Origin: an uncultured Oscillospiraceae bacterium | GTDB lineage: Bacteria > Bacillota > Clostridia > Oscillospirales > Oscillospiraceae | Assembly: GCA_910588635.1 (NCBI GenBank) | Contig: CAJUPW010000017.1 | Coordinates: 1-52,491, forward strand | Direction of reading: 5' to 3' | Length of the DNA: 52,491 nucleotides | In this document: positions 39,641 through 49,224 of the stretch, in pieces | How positions within the stretch are numbered: position 1 is the first letter of the stretch | Layout of the letters: every line of letters begins with the position of its first letter | Translations under genes and position numbers: made by a program | The notes under the pieces: generated by a model | What the model was told of the DNA's origin: nothing | Seen by the model: the letters and a program-made list of their open reading frames with translations, nothing else | The model's database searches: none

Positions 39641-40469
39641 ATACCGCAACGGGTATTTTTCCCTCCAGGGGGTGGGCCTGATAGCCCTCCAGCTTTACGC
39701 TGGCGGGGGTGAAGCCGTAGAAGTCGGTAATAGACCTGTCCAGGCTGAACCTGGGGGCGTCGTAGGGTTCGCGGGCGATCAGCTCCTCCACCACGGGGAC
39801 GTGACGGTCATAGATGTGACAGTCGGCGATCACGTGGACCAGCTCCCCGGCCTCAAAGCCGGTGACCTGGGCGATCATGTGCAGCAGCACGGCGTACTGC
39901 ATCACATTCCAGCCGTTGGCGGTGAGCATATCCTGGGATCGCTGGTTCAAAATGGCGTTGAGGGTGTTCCCCGACACGTTGAAGGTCATGGAGTAGGCAC
40001 AGGGGTAGAGGGCCATCTCACTGAGGTCGTGGTGGTTGTACATGATGGCCAGAATCCGCCGGGAGGCCGGGTCGTGCTTCAGGTCCCAGAGAACTTTGTC
40101 CACCTGGTCCATGTCCCCCTGGGGGTAGCGGTGCTTCACGCCCAGCTGATAGCCGTAGGCCTTGCCGATGGAGCCGGTCTCGTCCGCCCAGGCGTCCCAG
40201 ACATGGCTGTTCAGGTCGTGTATGTTGTTGGACTTCTTCTGCCAGATCCACAGCAGCTCGTCCACCGCCGACCTGATAAACTGCTTTCGGACCGTGAGGA
40301 TGGGAAACTCCTTTCGCAGGTCGTAGCGGTTCACCACCCCAAACAGCTTGATTGTGTGGGCGGGGGAGCCGTCCTCCCAGCGGGGACGGACCTGGCGGTC
40401 GGTGTCCCAGACGCCCTGGGATAAGATGTCTTTGCAGTTCTGGATAAATACCTGGTCGGCGTAGCTCAT
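39639..40469 (-). CDS. thyA: Thymidylate synthase (ThyA type)
   Basis: A 276-residue enzyme that methylates dUMP to dTMP using methylenetetrahydrofolate, giving dihydrofolate that FolA recycles. The catalytic Cys lies in MALYPCAYSMTF, where the more familiar PCH is PCA. QRSQDM (phosphate Arg and Ser), the NVMQYAVLLHMIAQVTGFEAGELVHVIADCHIYDRH segment and the C-terminus are normal. It is divergent from the T-box/alaS unit and heads the thyA-folA operon. Confidence 0.95.
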   Translation of the reverse strand: MSYADQVFIQNCKDILSQGVWDTDRQVRPRWEDGSPAHTIKLFGVVNRYDLRKEFPILTVRKQFIRSAVDELLWIWQKKSNNIHDLNSHVWDAWADETGSIGKAYGYQLGVKHRYPQGDMDQVDKVLWDLKHDPASRRILAIMYNHHDLSEMALYPCAYSMTFNVSGNTLNAILNQRSQDMLTANGWNVMQYAVLLHMIAQVTGFEAGELVHVIADCHIYDRHVPVVEELIAREPYDAPRFSLDRSITDFYGFTPASVKLEGYQAHPLEGKIPVAV

Positions 40470-40505
40470 TGCTCTATATTCCTCTCTGCTTATTCGGATG
40501 ACCTG

Positions 40506-40534
40506 ATTGTATCACAAAACAGTCCGGGGTACAA
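40506..40534 (-). promoter_or_regulatory. Promoter of thyA-folA
   Basis: On the minus strand TACAAT (40511-40506) is preceded at 17 bases by a weak TTGTAC (40534-40529). Confidence 0.55.
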
Positions 40535-40550
40535 CCCCCGTAAAAAACTG

Positions 40551-40578
40551 TTGACAACCGCCGAAAATATGATAGAAT
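40551..40578 (+). promoter_or_regulatory. Promoter of the T-box/alaS unit
   Basis: A perfect TTGACA (40551-40556) and TAGAAT (40573-40578) are 16 bases apart. Confidence 0.8.
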
Positions 40579-40584
40579 AGGTCC

Positions 40585-40812
40585 CGCGAAATGCGACGAT
40601 GGAGTCAAGCGTGTTTCAGCGGCCGCAAGCGAGAGGGGACGGTGGGAGCCCTCGGCCGGCAGAAACGCGCACGCCGCTCCTGAGCGGCCCGGGACGACCG
40701 GGACGGCCCGTCCCCGTGACCGGACGGCTTGAGACGCCCCGCTCTGCGGGGATAATCAGGGTGGTACCGTGGAGTTTTCCGCCCCTGACAGAGATGTCGG
40801 GGGCGGTTTTTT
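40585..40812 (+). ncRNA. T-box riboswitch (alanine)
   Basis: The leader carries the T-box sequence AGGGTGGTACCGTGG at 40758-40772, followed by a terminator: CCGCCCCTGACA (40779-40790) with TGTCGGGGGCGG (40795-40806) and six T residues. The TGGT of the T-box bulge fits the ACCA end of tRNA-Ala. Uncharged tRNA-Ala would favour the antiterminator and turn on the lipoprotein gene and alaS. I could not fix the specifier codon by eye in the GC-rich Stem I. Confidence 0.93.
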
Positions 40813-40829
40813 GTGGAAAGGAGTAGAAC

Positions 40830-41255
40830 ATGAAAAAACGTCTGCTTTTGCTGCCGGCGGCATTGGCCTGTTTTCTTCTGCTGTCCGGCTGCAAGGTGTC
40901 CGGAAACCCATTGCCGGAGGGGATGGAGGAGGAAACCGTGCTGTCCCAGGGCCGGGAAGTGGTGGCCCTGCTCAACAGCGGGGGCTGGCAGGAGGTCTAC
41001 GATCTGCTGCGCTCCGACGCGAAGGAGACCTCCAGCCCGGAGAACATTCAGAGCTATATGGAGGAGCGGCTGGATAAGGCCGGGGCCTACAAGAGCGAGA
41101 CCGAGGCCATGGCCACCGGACAGAAGCTCAAGGACACCGGCGAGGAGTACGGCACGGCGGTGCTGTACTGCAAACACGAGAAGAAGAGCATGATGTACCG
41201 CGTCGCCTACAGCGCCGATATGGAGCTGATGGGCATTGAGGTCAAGGCGCGGTAG
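40830..41255 (+). CDS. Lipoprotein with DUF3887-like domain
   Basis: A 141-residue lipoprotein: signal MKKRLLLLPAALACFLLLSGC with lipobox LSGC, mature chain starting at Cys21. The domain (about 35-141) has the pattern of DUF3887 (VVALLNSGGWQEVYDLLRSDAKETSSPENIQSYMEERLDKAG, then a TAVLYCKHEKKSMMYRVAYSADMELMGIEVK end), a small fold of unknown function seen in Firmicutes lipoproteins. It lies between the T-box terminator (18 bases upstream) and alaS (49 bases downstream), so its expression should follow tRNA-Ala charging. That is an unusual position for an envelope protein. Confidence 0.87.
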   Translation: MKKRLLLLPAALACFLLLSGCKVSGNPLPEGMEEETVLSQGREVVALLNSGGWQEVYDLLRSDAKETSSPENIQSYMEERLDKAGAYKSETEAMATGQKLKDTGEEYGTAVLYCKHEKKSMMYRVAYSADMELMGIEVKAR

Positions 41256-41304
41256 GAATTTTTTGAAAACCTATAAAATCCATTATATAACGGAGGTAAT
41301 CAAT

Positions 41305-43989
<2,685 letters not shown>

Positions 43990-44001
43990 GGAGGTCATCG
44001 T

Positions 44002-44175
44002 ATGCTCCCTCAGGACCCTATCATCCTGCTCAGCTATGTGAATACCAAGCTCCGGGACGAGTACCCCAGCCTGGACGCGCTGTGTGAGGACCTGGACACG
44101 GACAGGGACGAGCTTGTCCGCAGACTGGAGGGCGTGAACTACGTCTACAGCCCCGAGCACAACCAATTTATCTGA
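44002..44175 (+). CDS. DUF4250 domain-containing small protein
   Basis: A 57-residue protein directly after alaS, with GGAGG 9 bases before the ATG. The sequence LPQDPIILLSYVNTKLRDEY, then LDALCEDLDTDRDELVRRLEG and NYVYSPEHNQF, matches DUF4250, a clostridial family of unknown role with a possible short DNA-binding-like helical core. It is probably on the alaS transcript and so under T-box control. A hairpin follows. Confidence 0.85.
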   Translation: MLPQDPIILLSYVNTKLRDEYPSLDALCEDLDTDRDELVRRLEGVNYVYSPEHNQFI

Positions 44176-44179
44176 CAGA

Positions 44180-44211
44180 AAACCCGGCTGGTTGGACGAC
44201 CAGCCGGGTTT
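44180..44211 (+). terminator. Hairpin after the alaS unit
   Basis: A perfect 13-bp stem (44180-44192 with 44199-44211) ends in GTTTAAAAAAA; the T-run is short. Confidence 0.7.
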
Positions 44212-44232
44212 AAAAAAATCTATCGCGACCTC

Positions 44233-44255
44233 AACATTTTCCCTTTCCCAATCGT
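44233..44255 (+). promoter_or_regulatory. Possible ECF-type promoter of the sigma factor gene
   Basis: AAC (44233-44235) and CGT (44253-44255) are 17 bases apart in a T/C-rich stretch, a spacing like that of ECF sigma promoters in Bacillus. Autoregulation would be expected. Weak evidence. Confidence 0.35.
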
Positions 44256-44290
44256 GTAACAGGCAGAAGGACAGAGAGGAGGCGGTTCGG

Positions 44291-44782
44291 ATGGGCGCGT
44301 ACAGCCGGGAGGAAATAGAAGCCATTTACCGGCGGAATTTCAAGCTGGTGTATCAAATTTGCCTGGTGCTGATGAAAAGCGTGCCCGACGCCGAGGACGC
44401 CGCCCAGACTGTCTTTGGCCGGGTGATGGAGCGAAGCGAGCCCTTTCGTGATCCGGAGCACGAAAAGGCCTGGCTCATCGTCACCGCCCGGAACGAGTGC
44501 CGGGACCAGCTGAAGCACTGGTGGCGCAGGTGCCGGGCAGACCCCTCCGCTCTGGACGCTCTGGCCTGGGAGCAGCCCGAGGACGGCCTTGTCTGGGAGC
44601 AGGTGGCCACCTTGCCGGACAAGCACCGGCTGGTGCTGTTCCTCCACTACTATGAGGGGTACGCCACCGGGGAGATCGCCCAAATGCTGGGGGACAACCC
44701 CTCCACCGTACGCTCCCGGCTGGTCCAGGCGAGGAAAAAGCTGAAAATACGATTGGAGGCGGAAGGCTATGGAACGACGTGA
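44291..44782 (+). CDS. ECF-type RNA polymerase sigma factor
   Basis: A 163-residue sigma-70-family protein with region 2 (YRRNFKLVYQICLVLMKSVPDAEDAAQTVFGRVME, then KAWLIVTARNECRDQLKHW) and region 4 (LPDKHRLVLFLHYYEGYATGEIAQMLGDNPSTVRSRLVQARKKLK). The start at 44291 follows AGAGGAGG. Region 3 is absent, as in ECF factors. Its end overlaps the next gene by 14 bases, so the two are coupled. The signal it answers is unknown. Confidence 0.93.
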   Translation: MGAYSREEIEAIYRRNFKLVYQICLVLMKSVPDAEDAAQTVFGRVMERSEPFRDPEHEKAWLIVTARNECRDQLKHWWRRCRADPSALDALAWEQPEDGLVWEQVATLPDKHRLVLFLHYYEGYATGEIAQMLGDNPSTVRSRLVQARKKLKIRLEAEGYGTT

Positions 44783-45842
44783 CTTGAACCGCATGTTTGA
44801 CGCCCTCGCTCCCACTGCGGAGCAGGAGCAGGCCGTGCTGGACCGCCTTCTCCAGACGGAAAGGAAGGACAGACCCATGAGGAAACTGAAAAAACTGACG
44901 GTAATCGGCATCGCCGCCGCTCTGATGGTCATCTCCTGCGCCGCCGCCGTGGTGACGGGACTTGACCAGCGGCTGCTGGACTACTTCGGCGCAAACCAGG
45001 AACAGGCGGAGCTGCTGGCCCCCGGAGCTGTGGCAGTGGACGTGACCGTGGAGGACAACGGGGCCACGCTCCATGTGACCCAGGTGCTGATGGACCGGTA
45101 CAATATCATGATTTTGGCCGACTTTACCGCCCCCGAAGGGACGGTGCTGGACAGGGATGATTATATCTTCGACGCTCCAATGGGGGTTGTGCCGGATCTG
45201 CTGAACCGGGCGGGGGAGCCTGTCGAGCTGGAGAGCGGCTGGGGCTATCAGATCAAGGTGCTGGACGACGGCGCCCCCCAGGACAATCATCTGGCCCTGC
45301 TGTTCTGCACGGAACTGAGCGAGGGCTTTCAGCCGGACTGGGACATCGGTGGGATATCCCTATGTAACGGAGACCTTGTCCGGTACGGAGCGGAGCCCTG
45401 GGATAAGATTACGGCCTGCTCCGGCGACTGGTCCTGTGAGGTTCCTTTTACCTGGCAGGATATGGGCAGGAGCATTCAGCCCGATCAAGCAGTCGGTGAT
45501 CTGGACGGCATCGGCATTACACTGACAGAGCTCTATCTCTCCCCCATGACGCTGCGGCTGCAGTTGGAGAGCGAGACTCCCATTCTCCGGGAATTTGGCG
45601 GAGGGGTCGGTATCCGCTGGTTACAGTTGGTCAATTCTGACAATGTGACGCTGACCACCCGGAATGGCGAGACCATCCCCCTGATTGGGAATGGCGGCGA
45701 GGCGGGCGGCCAGGACCAGGTTTGTTTCTTCCGCCTGGCTGAGATCACTGCCCTGGAGGACCTGGAGGGCGGCGCCCTCAACATCCGTATCGAGGGCGGG
45801 AGCGTGGATGTCCCCCTGGACGGGCTGGTCCCGGCGGAATAA
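44769..45842 (+). CDS. Membrane protein, DUF4179-like anti-sigma partner
   Basis: A 357-residue protein: a cytoplasmic N-terminal stretch of about 40 residues (DLNRMFDALAPTAEQEQAVLDRLLQ), one membrane helix (about 43-65, KKLTVIGIAAALMVISCAAAVVTGL) and a 290-residue extracytoplasmic part. This layout, the overlap with the sigma gene, and the resemblance to DUF4179 membrane proteins suggest an anti-sigma factor or sensor. There is no classic zinc-binding HxxxCxxC motif at the N-terminus. Function inferred from context. Confidence 0.85.
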   Translation: MERRDLNRMFDALAPTAEQEQAVLDRLLQTERKDRPMRKLKKLTVIGIAAALMVISCAAAVVTGLDQRLLDYFGANQEQAELLAPGAVAVDVTVEDNGATLHVTQVLMDRYNIMILADFTAPEGTVLDRDDYIFDAPMGVVPDLLNRAGEPVELESGWGYQIKVLDDGAPQDNHLALLFCTELSEGFQPDWDIGGISLCNGDLVRYGAEPWDKITACSGDWSCEVPFTWQDMGRSIQPDQAVGDLDGIGITLTELYLSPMTLRLQLESETPILREFGGGVGIRWLQLVNSDNVTLTTRNGETIPLIGNGGEAGGQDQVCFFRLAEITALEDLEGGALNIRIEGGSVDVPLDGLVPAE

Positions 45843-45862
45843 TTGAAATAGAAAATTCCCTC

Positions 45863-45891
45863 TTGCATATACTGGAGGGCGGTGGTATAAT
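45863..45891 (+). promoter_or_regulatory. Promoter of an antisense RNA facing the 32-residue peptide gene
   Basis: TTGCAT (45863-45868) and a perfect TATAAT (45886-45891) are separated by 17 bases, with a TG just before the -10. It points toward the 3' end of the minus-strand peptide gene and no good plus-strand ORF follows. Confidence 0.8.
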
Positions 45892-45942
45892 AAACATTGC
45901 CAAGAAACTGGTCAGGAGATTCATGGCGCTCATGCAAAAAAA

Positions 45943-45969
45943 GACCCCGGGGGTTGCCTCCCCGGGGTC
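45943..45969 (-). terminator. Terminator of the 32-residue peptide gene
   Basis: GACCCCGGGG (45943-45952) pairs with CCCCGGGGTC (45960-45969). On the minus strand it is followed by seven T residues; on the plus strand there is no T-tract. Confidence 0.92.
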
Positions 45970-45986
45970 CTGCTATGTACCGATGC

Positions 45987-46085
45987 TCACCTGCCCTTGC
46001 GGTGCCTGCCGAGCCATTTGCTCACGCAGCTGCCAACTACGCTCGCTATGACAGACACAAGAAAATTAGTCAGGATTTCTTCCAT
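45987..46085 (-). CDS. 32-residue hydrophobic peptide, candidate type I toxin
   Basis: The peptide has a short acidic N-terminus (MEEIL), a membrane-spanning stretch (NFLVSVIASVVGSCVS) and a basic tail (KWLGRHRKGR), the pattern of type I toxins and holin-like peptides. The Shine-Dalgarno AAGGAGGTGA (46100-46091) is a full match to the 16S end, 5 bases from the ATG. A consensus promoter lies about 50 bases upstream of the start and a strong terminator 18 bases after the stop. I recall similar short orphan peptides in other clostridia, but no name. It is opposed by a convergent promoter. Expression and toxicity are untested. Confidence 0.8.
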   Translation of the reverse strand: MEEILTNFLVSVIASVVGSCVSKWLGRHRKGR

Positions 46086-46141
46086 GACGCTCACCTCCTT
46101 CTGCTGCCTAAGTATCAGCGCGGGAGAAGGGCGGCGGAATC

Positions 46142-46170
46142 ATTATACCAGCGTTCGACAGAATATACAA
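46142..46170 (-). promoter_or_regulatory. Promoter of the 32-residue peptide gene
   Basis: On the minus strand TTGTAT (46170-46165) and a perfect TATAAT (46147-46142) with TGG just upstream are separated by 17 bases. Predicted transcript start near 46135. Confidence 0.85.
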
Positions 46171-46186
46171 GAGCGATCAAAAACCC

Positions 46187-46214
46187 TTGCAATCCTGGAA
46201 AAATCGGGTAAAAT
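46187..46214 (+). promoter_or_regulatory. Promoter of the HIT gene
   Basis: TTGCAA (46187-46192) and TAAAAT (46209-46214) are 16 bases apart. The predicted transcript would begin right at the GC-rich hairpin at 46226-46250. Confidence 0.65.
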
Positions 46215-46225
46215 GGAATTACCGC

Positions 46226-46250
46226 AAGCCCCCCGCGCTGCGGGGGGCTT
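46226..46250 (+). terminator. GC-rich hairpin before the HIT gene
   Basis: AAGCCCCCCGC (46226-46236) pairs with GCGGGGGGCTT (46240-46250) and runs into TTTTAC. It could end the antisense RNA or act as a 5' hairpin of the HIT transcript, which appears to start just upstream. Confidence 0.6.
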
Positions 46251-46274
46251 TTACAATGCAAAGGAGGTTTCCCA

Positions 46275-46613
46275 ATGTCCGACTGTTTATTCTGTAAGAT
46301 CGCCGCCGGGGAGATTCCGTCCAACAAGGTCTACGAGGACGAGAAGTGTCTGGCCTTCCACGACATCGACCCCCAGGCGCCCACCCATTTCCTGGTTATC
46401 CCCAAGGCCCACATCGGCTCGGTGGCCGAGGTAGACGAGGCCAACGCCGGCCTTGTGGCCCACATCTTCACCGTCATCGCCCGGGAGTGCAAAAAGCTGG
46501 GGCTTGACAGCTACCGGGTGGTGTCCAACATCGGGGAGCAGGCGGGTCAGAGCGTGCCCCACCTGCATTTCCACGTCCTGGCCGGCCGGGACATGACCTG
46601 GCCTCCGGGCTGA
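46275..46613 (+). CDS. HIT-family nucleotide hydrolase (HinT type)
   Basis: A 112-residue histidine-triad protein. The signature QSVPHLHFHVLAGRDM holds the HxHxH nucleotidyl-hydrolase triad, and CLFCKIAAGEIPSNKVYED with HFLVIPKAHI is the usual N-terminal part. HinT-type enzymes hydrolyse AMP phosphoramidates. AAAGGAGG lies just upstream. A LysR gene starts 8 bases downstream and is probably co-transcribed. Confidence 0.95.
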   Translation: MSDCLFCKIAAGEIPSNKVYEDEKCLAFHDIDPQAPTHFLVIPKAHIGSVAEVDEANAGLVAHIFTVIARECKKLGLDSYRVVSNIGEQAGQSVPHLHFHVLAGRDMTWPPG

Positions 46614-46620
46614 GCCGGCT

Positions 46621-47553
46621 ATGTTCGTCAAGAATCCGGACTACTTCCTCACCATCGTCAAGGAGCGCAGCATCTCCAAGGCGGCGGAGCGGCTGTACCT
46701 GTCCCAGCCCTATCTGAGCCAGTACCTGGCCAAGCTGGAAAACAGCCTGGGGGTGGTCCTGCTGGACCGCTCCCACTCCCCTCTCCGGCTCACCCCGGCG
46801 GGGGAGCTGTTCCATGCCTACCTGGAGCGGCAGAGCTTTCTGGACCGGCAGCTGGTCAGCGACCTGCGGGACCTGCAGGACAAGAAGCGGCCGGTGCTCC
46901 ACATCGGGGTGTCCCCCTGGCGGGGGTCCACCCTCCTGCCCGACATCCTGCCTCTCTTCGAGGAGCAGTACCCCGATGTGCAGGTGGTCCTCCACGAAGC
47001 GCCGGTGCCCGAGCTGGGGGAGCTGGCCGAGGCCAACGTCATCGACTTCTGCGTGATGCAGCCCCCCGACAATCTGGCCGAGCTGACCTACGAGCCGGTG
47101 ATGCAGGAGCGGATTTTTCTGGTCTGCCACCGGGACCACCCCCTTCTCCAGGGGCTGGACAGCGGCTGCGGCGACCCCAGGCCCTTCCCCGACCTGCGGC
47201 TGCTGGAGCATGCGCGGGTGGTGATGCTGCCTCCCGCCTGGCGGCTGTCCAGGCTGCTGTACAACACCTTCTCGGTCCACAGCGTGGAGCCTCAGAACCT
47301 GCTGGTCACCACCAACACCACCACCGCCATCAACCTGGCGGCGGAAAAGCTGGGCTTCGCCTTTTTGCAGGAGAGCGGCGTCTCCCGCACCCCCTATCTG
47401 GACCGGCTGGCCTGCTTCACCCTGGGCGAGCCGCCCCTCACCTGCCCGCTGGCGGTGGTCTATAAGAAAAACGGCTTTCTCTCCCCCGCCGCCCGCGCCT
47501 TTATTGATCTGGTCAAAGAATTTTACAGCCGGTTTGACCACAAGCCGGAATAA
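46621..47553 (+). CDS. LysR-family transcriptional regulator
   Basis: A 310-residue regulator: N-terminal winged helix-turn-helix (PDYFLTIVKERSISKAAERLYLSQPYLSQYLAKLENSLGVVLLDR, about 5-60), then a two-lobed periplasmic-binding-like effector domain (PVLHIGVSPWRG from about 90). It is 8 bases after the HIT gene and no divergent target gene is present, so its regulon cannot be guessed. Ends in a strong terminator. Confidence 0.94.
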   Translation: MFVKNPDYFLTIVKERSISKAAERLYLSQPYLSQYLAKLENSLGVVLLDRSHSPLRLTPAGELFHAYLERQSFLDRQLVSDLRDLQDKKRPVLHIGVSPWRGSTLLPDILPLFEEQYPDVQVVLHEAPVPELGELAEANVIDFCVMQPPDNLAELTYEPVMQERIFLVCHRDHPLLQGLDSGCGDPRPFPDLRLLEHARVVMLPPAWRLSRLLYNTFSVHSVEPQNLLVTTNTTTAINLAAEKLGFAFLQESGVSRTPYLDRLACFTLGEPPLTCPLAVVYKKNGFLSPAARAFIDLVKEFYSRFDHKPE

Positions 47554-47554
47554 G

Positions 47555-47580
47555 GAGACAGCCCGCGCCCGGGCTGTCTC
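47555..47580 (+). terminator. Terminator of the LysR gene
   Basis: GAGACAGCCCG (47555-47565) pairs with CGGGCTGTCTC (47570-47580) and is followed by six T residues. Confidence 0.92.
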
Positions 47581-47643
47581 TTTTTTCCTCCGCGCATGGT
47601 TTGTCCCTCCGGGGGCAAACTGGAGGCAGGGAGGGGAGAAGCC

Positions 47644-47823
47644 ATGGAGCAGTACGAGCAGTATTACCGCCTGCCTCAGGACGTAGTGGGTCACGACGCC
47701 GCCCTGCTGTCCTACTGGGACCGGATGCCCGCCAAGGCCCAGCTGCGGCTGCTGGAGAGCGATATCACCGTATCCACCCTGGGGGAGCTGAAAATGCTGG
47801 CCGAAACATTTTCTAAAGAATAA
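47644..47823 (+). CDS. Small acidic protein of unknown function
   Basis: A 59-residue protein with a strong ribosome binding site (GGGAGGGGAG, 8 bases before the ATG at 47644). The sequence is helical and charged (EQYEQYYRLPQDVVGHDAALLSYWDRMPAKAQLRLLESDITVSTLGELKMLAETF) with no membrane segment or known motif. It stands alone, with a terminator upstream and about 110 bases of AT-rich sequence after it. Codon use and the ribosome binding site suggest it is real. No function can be assigned. Confidence 0.7.
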   Translation: MEQYEQYYRLPQDVVGHDAALLSYWDRMPAKAQLRLLESDITVSTLGELKMLAETFSKE

Positions 47824-47945
47824 TTTATGCGCATTTTTAAAGTAAATCCCTGGACATTTCAAGGATAATTTGAAAAAAATTCTGCTGGAAGCGGTGGTAT
47901 ACCTCCCCACGGTTGAATTGAGAAAACTCCGGCCATAATGAGAGG

Positions 47946-47975
47946 GCGGACGGTTGCAGTCCGTCCGCTCTTTTA
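47946..47975 (+). terminator. Terminator between the small protein gene and spoIVB
   Basis: GCGGACGG (47946-47953) pairs with CCGTCCGC (47961-47968), followed by a TCTTTTATTTT run. It lies only 20 bases ahead of the spoIVB start. Confidence 0.8.
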
Positions 47976-47994
47976 TTTTCGGCAAGGGGGTGGA

Positions 47995-49101
47995 ATGATG
48001 GAACAAGAAAAGAAAAAAGGCCCGGGAGTGCTGTGGCTGGCCGTTCTGGGGGCGGCGGTCTGCCTGGCCCTGTCGCTGTCGGGACACCGTACCGAAGCCG
48101 CGGCGGCCTCCGCTCCGATACAGCTCCCTGGGTTGGCCCGGACGGCGGGAACGGCCCGCAAGGTGATCCCGCTGGGCAAGGCGGTGGGCATCAAGCTGTT
48201 TTCCGACGGCGTGCTGGTGGTGGGCCTGTCTCCGGTGGAGACCGGGTCGGGCGCCTCCTATCCCGGCCGTGACTGCGGGCTGAAGACGGGGGACGTAATC
48301 ACCCACATCAACGGCGGTGAGGTGGACACCATCGAGCAGGTCCAGGCCCTGGTAGCCCGGTGCGAGGATGAGCCGCTCACCATTCAGGCAGTGCGGGGCC
48401 AGCGGCAGCTCCAGCTGACGGCGGCCGCGGTGGAGAACAGCCAGGGGGTCTACCAGCTGGGGGTATGGCTGCGGGACTCCATGGCGGGCATCGGCACCAT
48501 GACCTTCTACGATCCGACCAGCGGCGTGTTCGGCGCCCTTGGCCACGGAATCAACGACGTGGATACCTCTATGCTCATGCCGCTGGAGTCGGGCAGTATT
48601 ATGCCCGCCAGCGTCTCCGAGGTGAAAAAGGGTGAAAGCGGCGCGCCCGGCGAGCTCCACGGTCAGTTCGACCTGACCCGGGACCTGGGCACCCTGTACG
48701 CCAACACAAATTTGGGTATTTTTGGCCAAATGCCCAGCCAGACGGTAGGCGGCGCGGTGGATCCGGTGGAGGTGGCCTCCCGGAGCCAGGTGGAGACCGG
48801 CCCGGCCACAATCCTGTCCAACATCCGTGGGGACGAGGTGGAGCAGTTCGACATTGCAATCACCCATCTGTACCCGGCGGGGGACGGCACCCGGAGCATG
48901 ATGGTGGAGGTTACCGACCCGGACCTGCTCTCGGCTACAGGCGGCATCGTCCAAGGGATGAGCGGATCGCCCATCCTGCAAAACGGCCGGCTGGTGGGGG
49001 CGGTGACCCACGTCCTGGTCAACGACCCCACCCGGGGCTACGGCATTTTAGCGGAAAATATGCTCAAGCAGGCGGTTGGAGAACAGCAGGCGGCCGGATA
49101 G
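47995..49101 (+). CDS. spoIVB: SpoIVB peptidase (S55 family)
   Basis: A 368-residue serine peptidase that in Bacillus signals from the forespore to activate SigK processing. One N-terminal helix (about 12-30) is followed by a PDZ domain (about 70-135, SPVETGSGASYPGRDCGLKTGDVITHINGGEVDTIEQ) and the S55 protease domain with FGALGHGINDVDT and the serine motif IVQGMSGSPILQNG. Two adjacent ATG codons (47995, 47998) follow AAGGGGGTGG. Its presence argues that the host is, or descends from, a spore former. Its usual neighbour spo0A is not here. Confidence 0.95.
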   Translation: MMEQEKKKGPGVLWLAVLGAAVCLALSLSGHRTEAAAASAPIQLPGLARTAGTARKVIPLGKAVGIKLFSDGVLVVGLSPVETGSGASYPGRDCGLKTGDVITHINGGEVDTIEQVQALVARCEDEPLTIQAVRGQRQLQLTAAAVENSQGVYQLGVWLRDSMAGIGTMTFYDPTSGVFGALGHGINDVDTSMLMPLESGSIMPASVSEVKKGESGAPGELHGQFDLTRDLGTLYANTNLGIFGQMPSQTVGGAVDPVEVASRSQVETGPATILSNIRGDEVEQFDIAITHLYPAGDGTRSMMVEVTDPDLLSATGGIVQGMSGSPILQNGRLVGAVTHVLVNDPTRGYGILAENMLKQAVGEQQAAG

Positions 49102-49106
49102 GCCGG

Positions 49107-49134
49107 GGCCCGCGGACCCTCAGGTCCGCGGGCC
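49107..49134 (+). terminator. Hairpin terminator of spoIVB
   Basis: GGCCCGCGGACC (49107-49118) pairs with GGTCCGCGGGCC (49123-49134), followed by a mixed A/T run. Confidence 0.75.
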
Positions 49135-49154
49135 TCAATTTCAAAATTTTTTCC

Positions 49155-49183
49155 TTCCCACCGGGGGACAAATGTGGTAAAAT
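49155..49183 (+). promoter_or_regulatory. Promoter of rlmB
   Basis: TTCCCA (49155-49160) and an extended TGG-TAAAAT -10 (49178-49183) are 17 bases apart. Confidence 0.6.
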
Positions 49184-49224
49184 GTATTTTATATGTGATT
49201 TGACACCGGAAGGACTGGATACCT

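Larger units (their letters stand above)
45898..46250 (+). ncRNA. Predicted antisense RNA (candidate antitoxin RNA)
   Basis: A transcript from the promoter at 45863-45891 would start near 45898 and run over the terminator and coding region of the minus-strand peptide gene. The 3' end is unknown; the hairpin at 46226-46250 is the first terminator-like structure I see on this strand, and processing could shorten it. Transcription is inferred from the promoter only. Confidence 0.55.

Noticed and set aside
45863..46211. Plus-strand frames of 62 and 104 codons across the peptide locus
   Set aside because: They lie antisense to a well-supported peptide gene, lack ribosome binding sites and include the terminator stem.
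46474..49011. An 845-codon minus-strand frame opposite HIT, LysR and spoIVB
   Set aside because: It crosses three real plus-strand genes and their terminators and has shadow-like His/Gly/Gln-rich composition.
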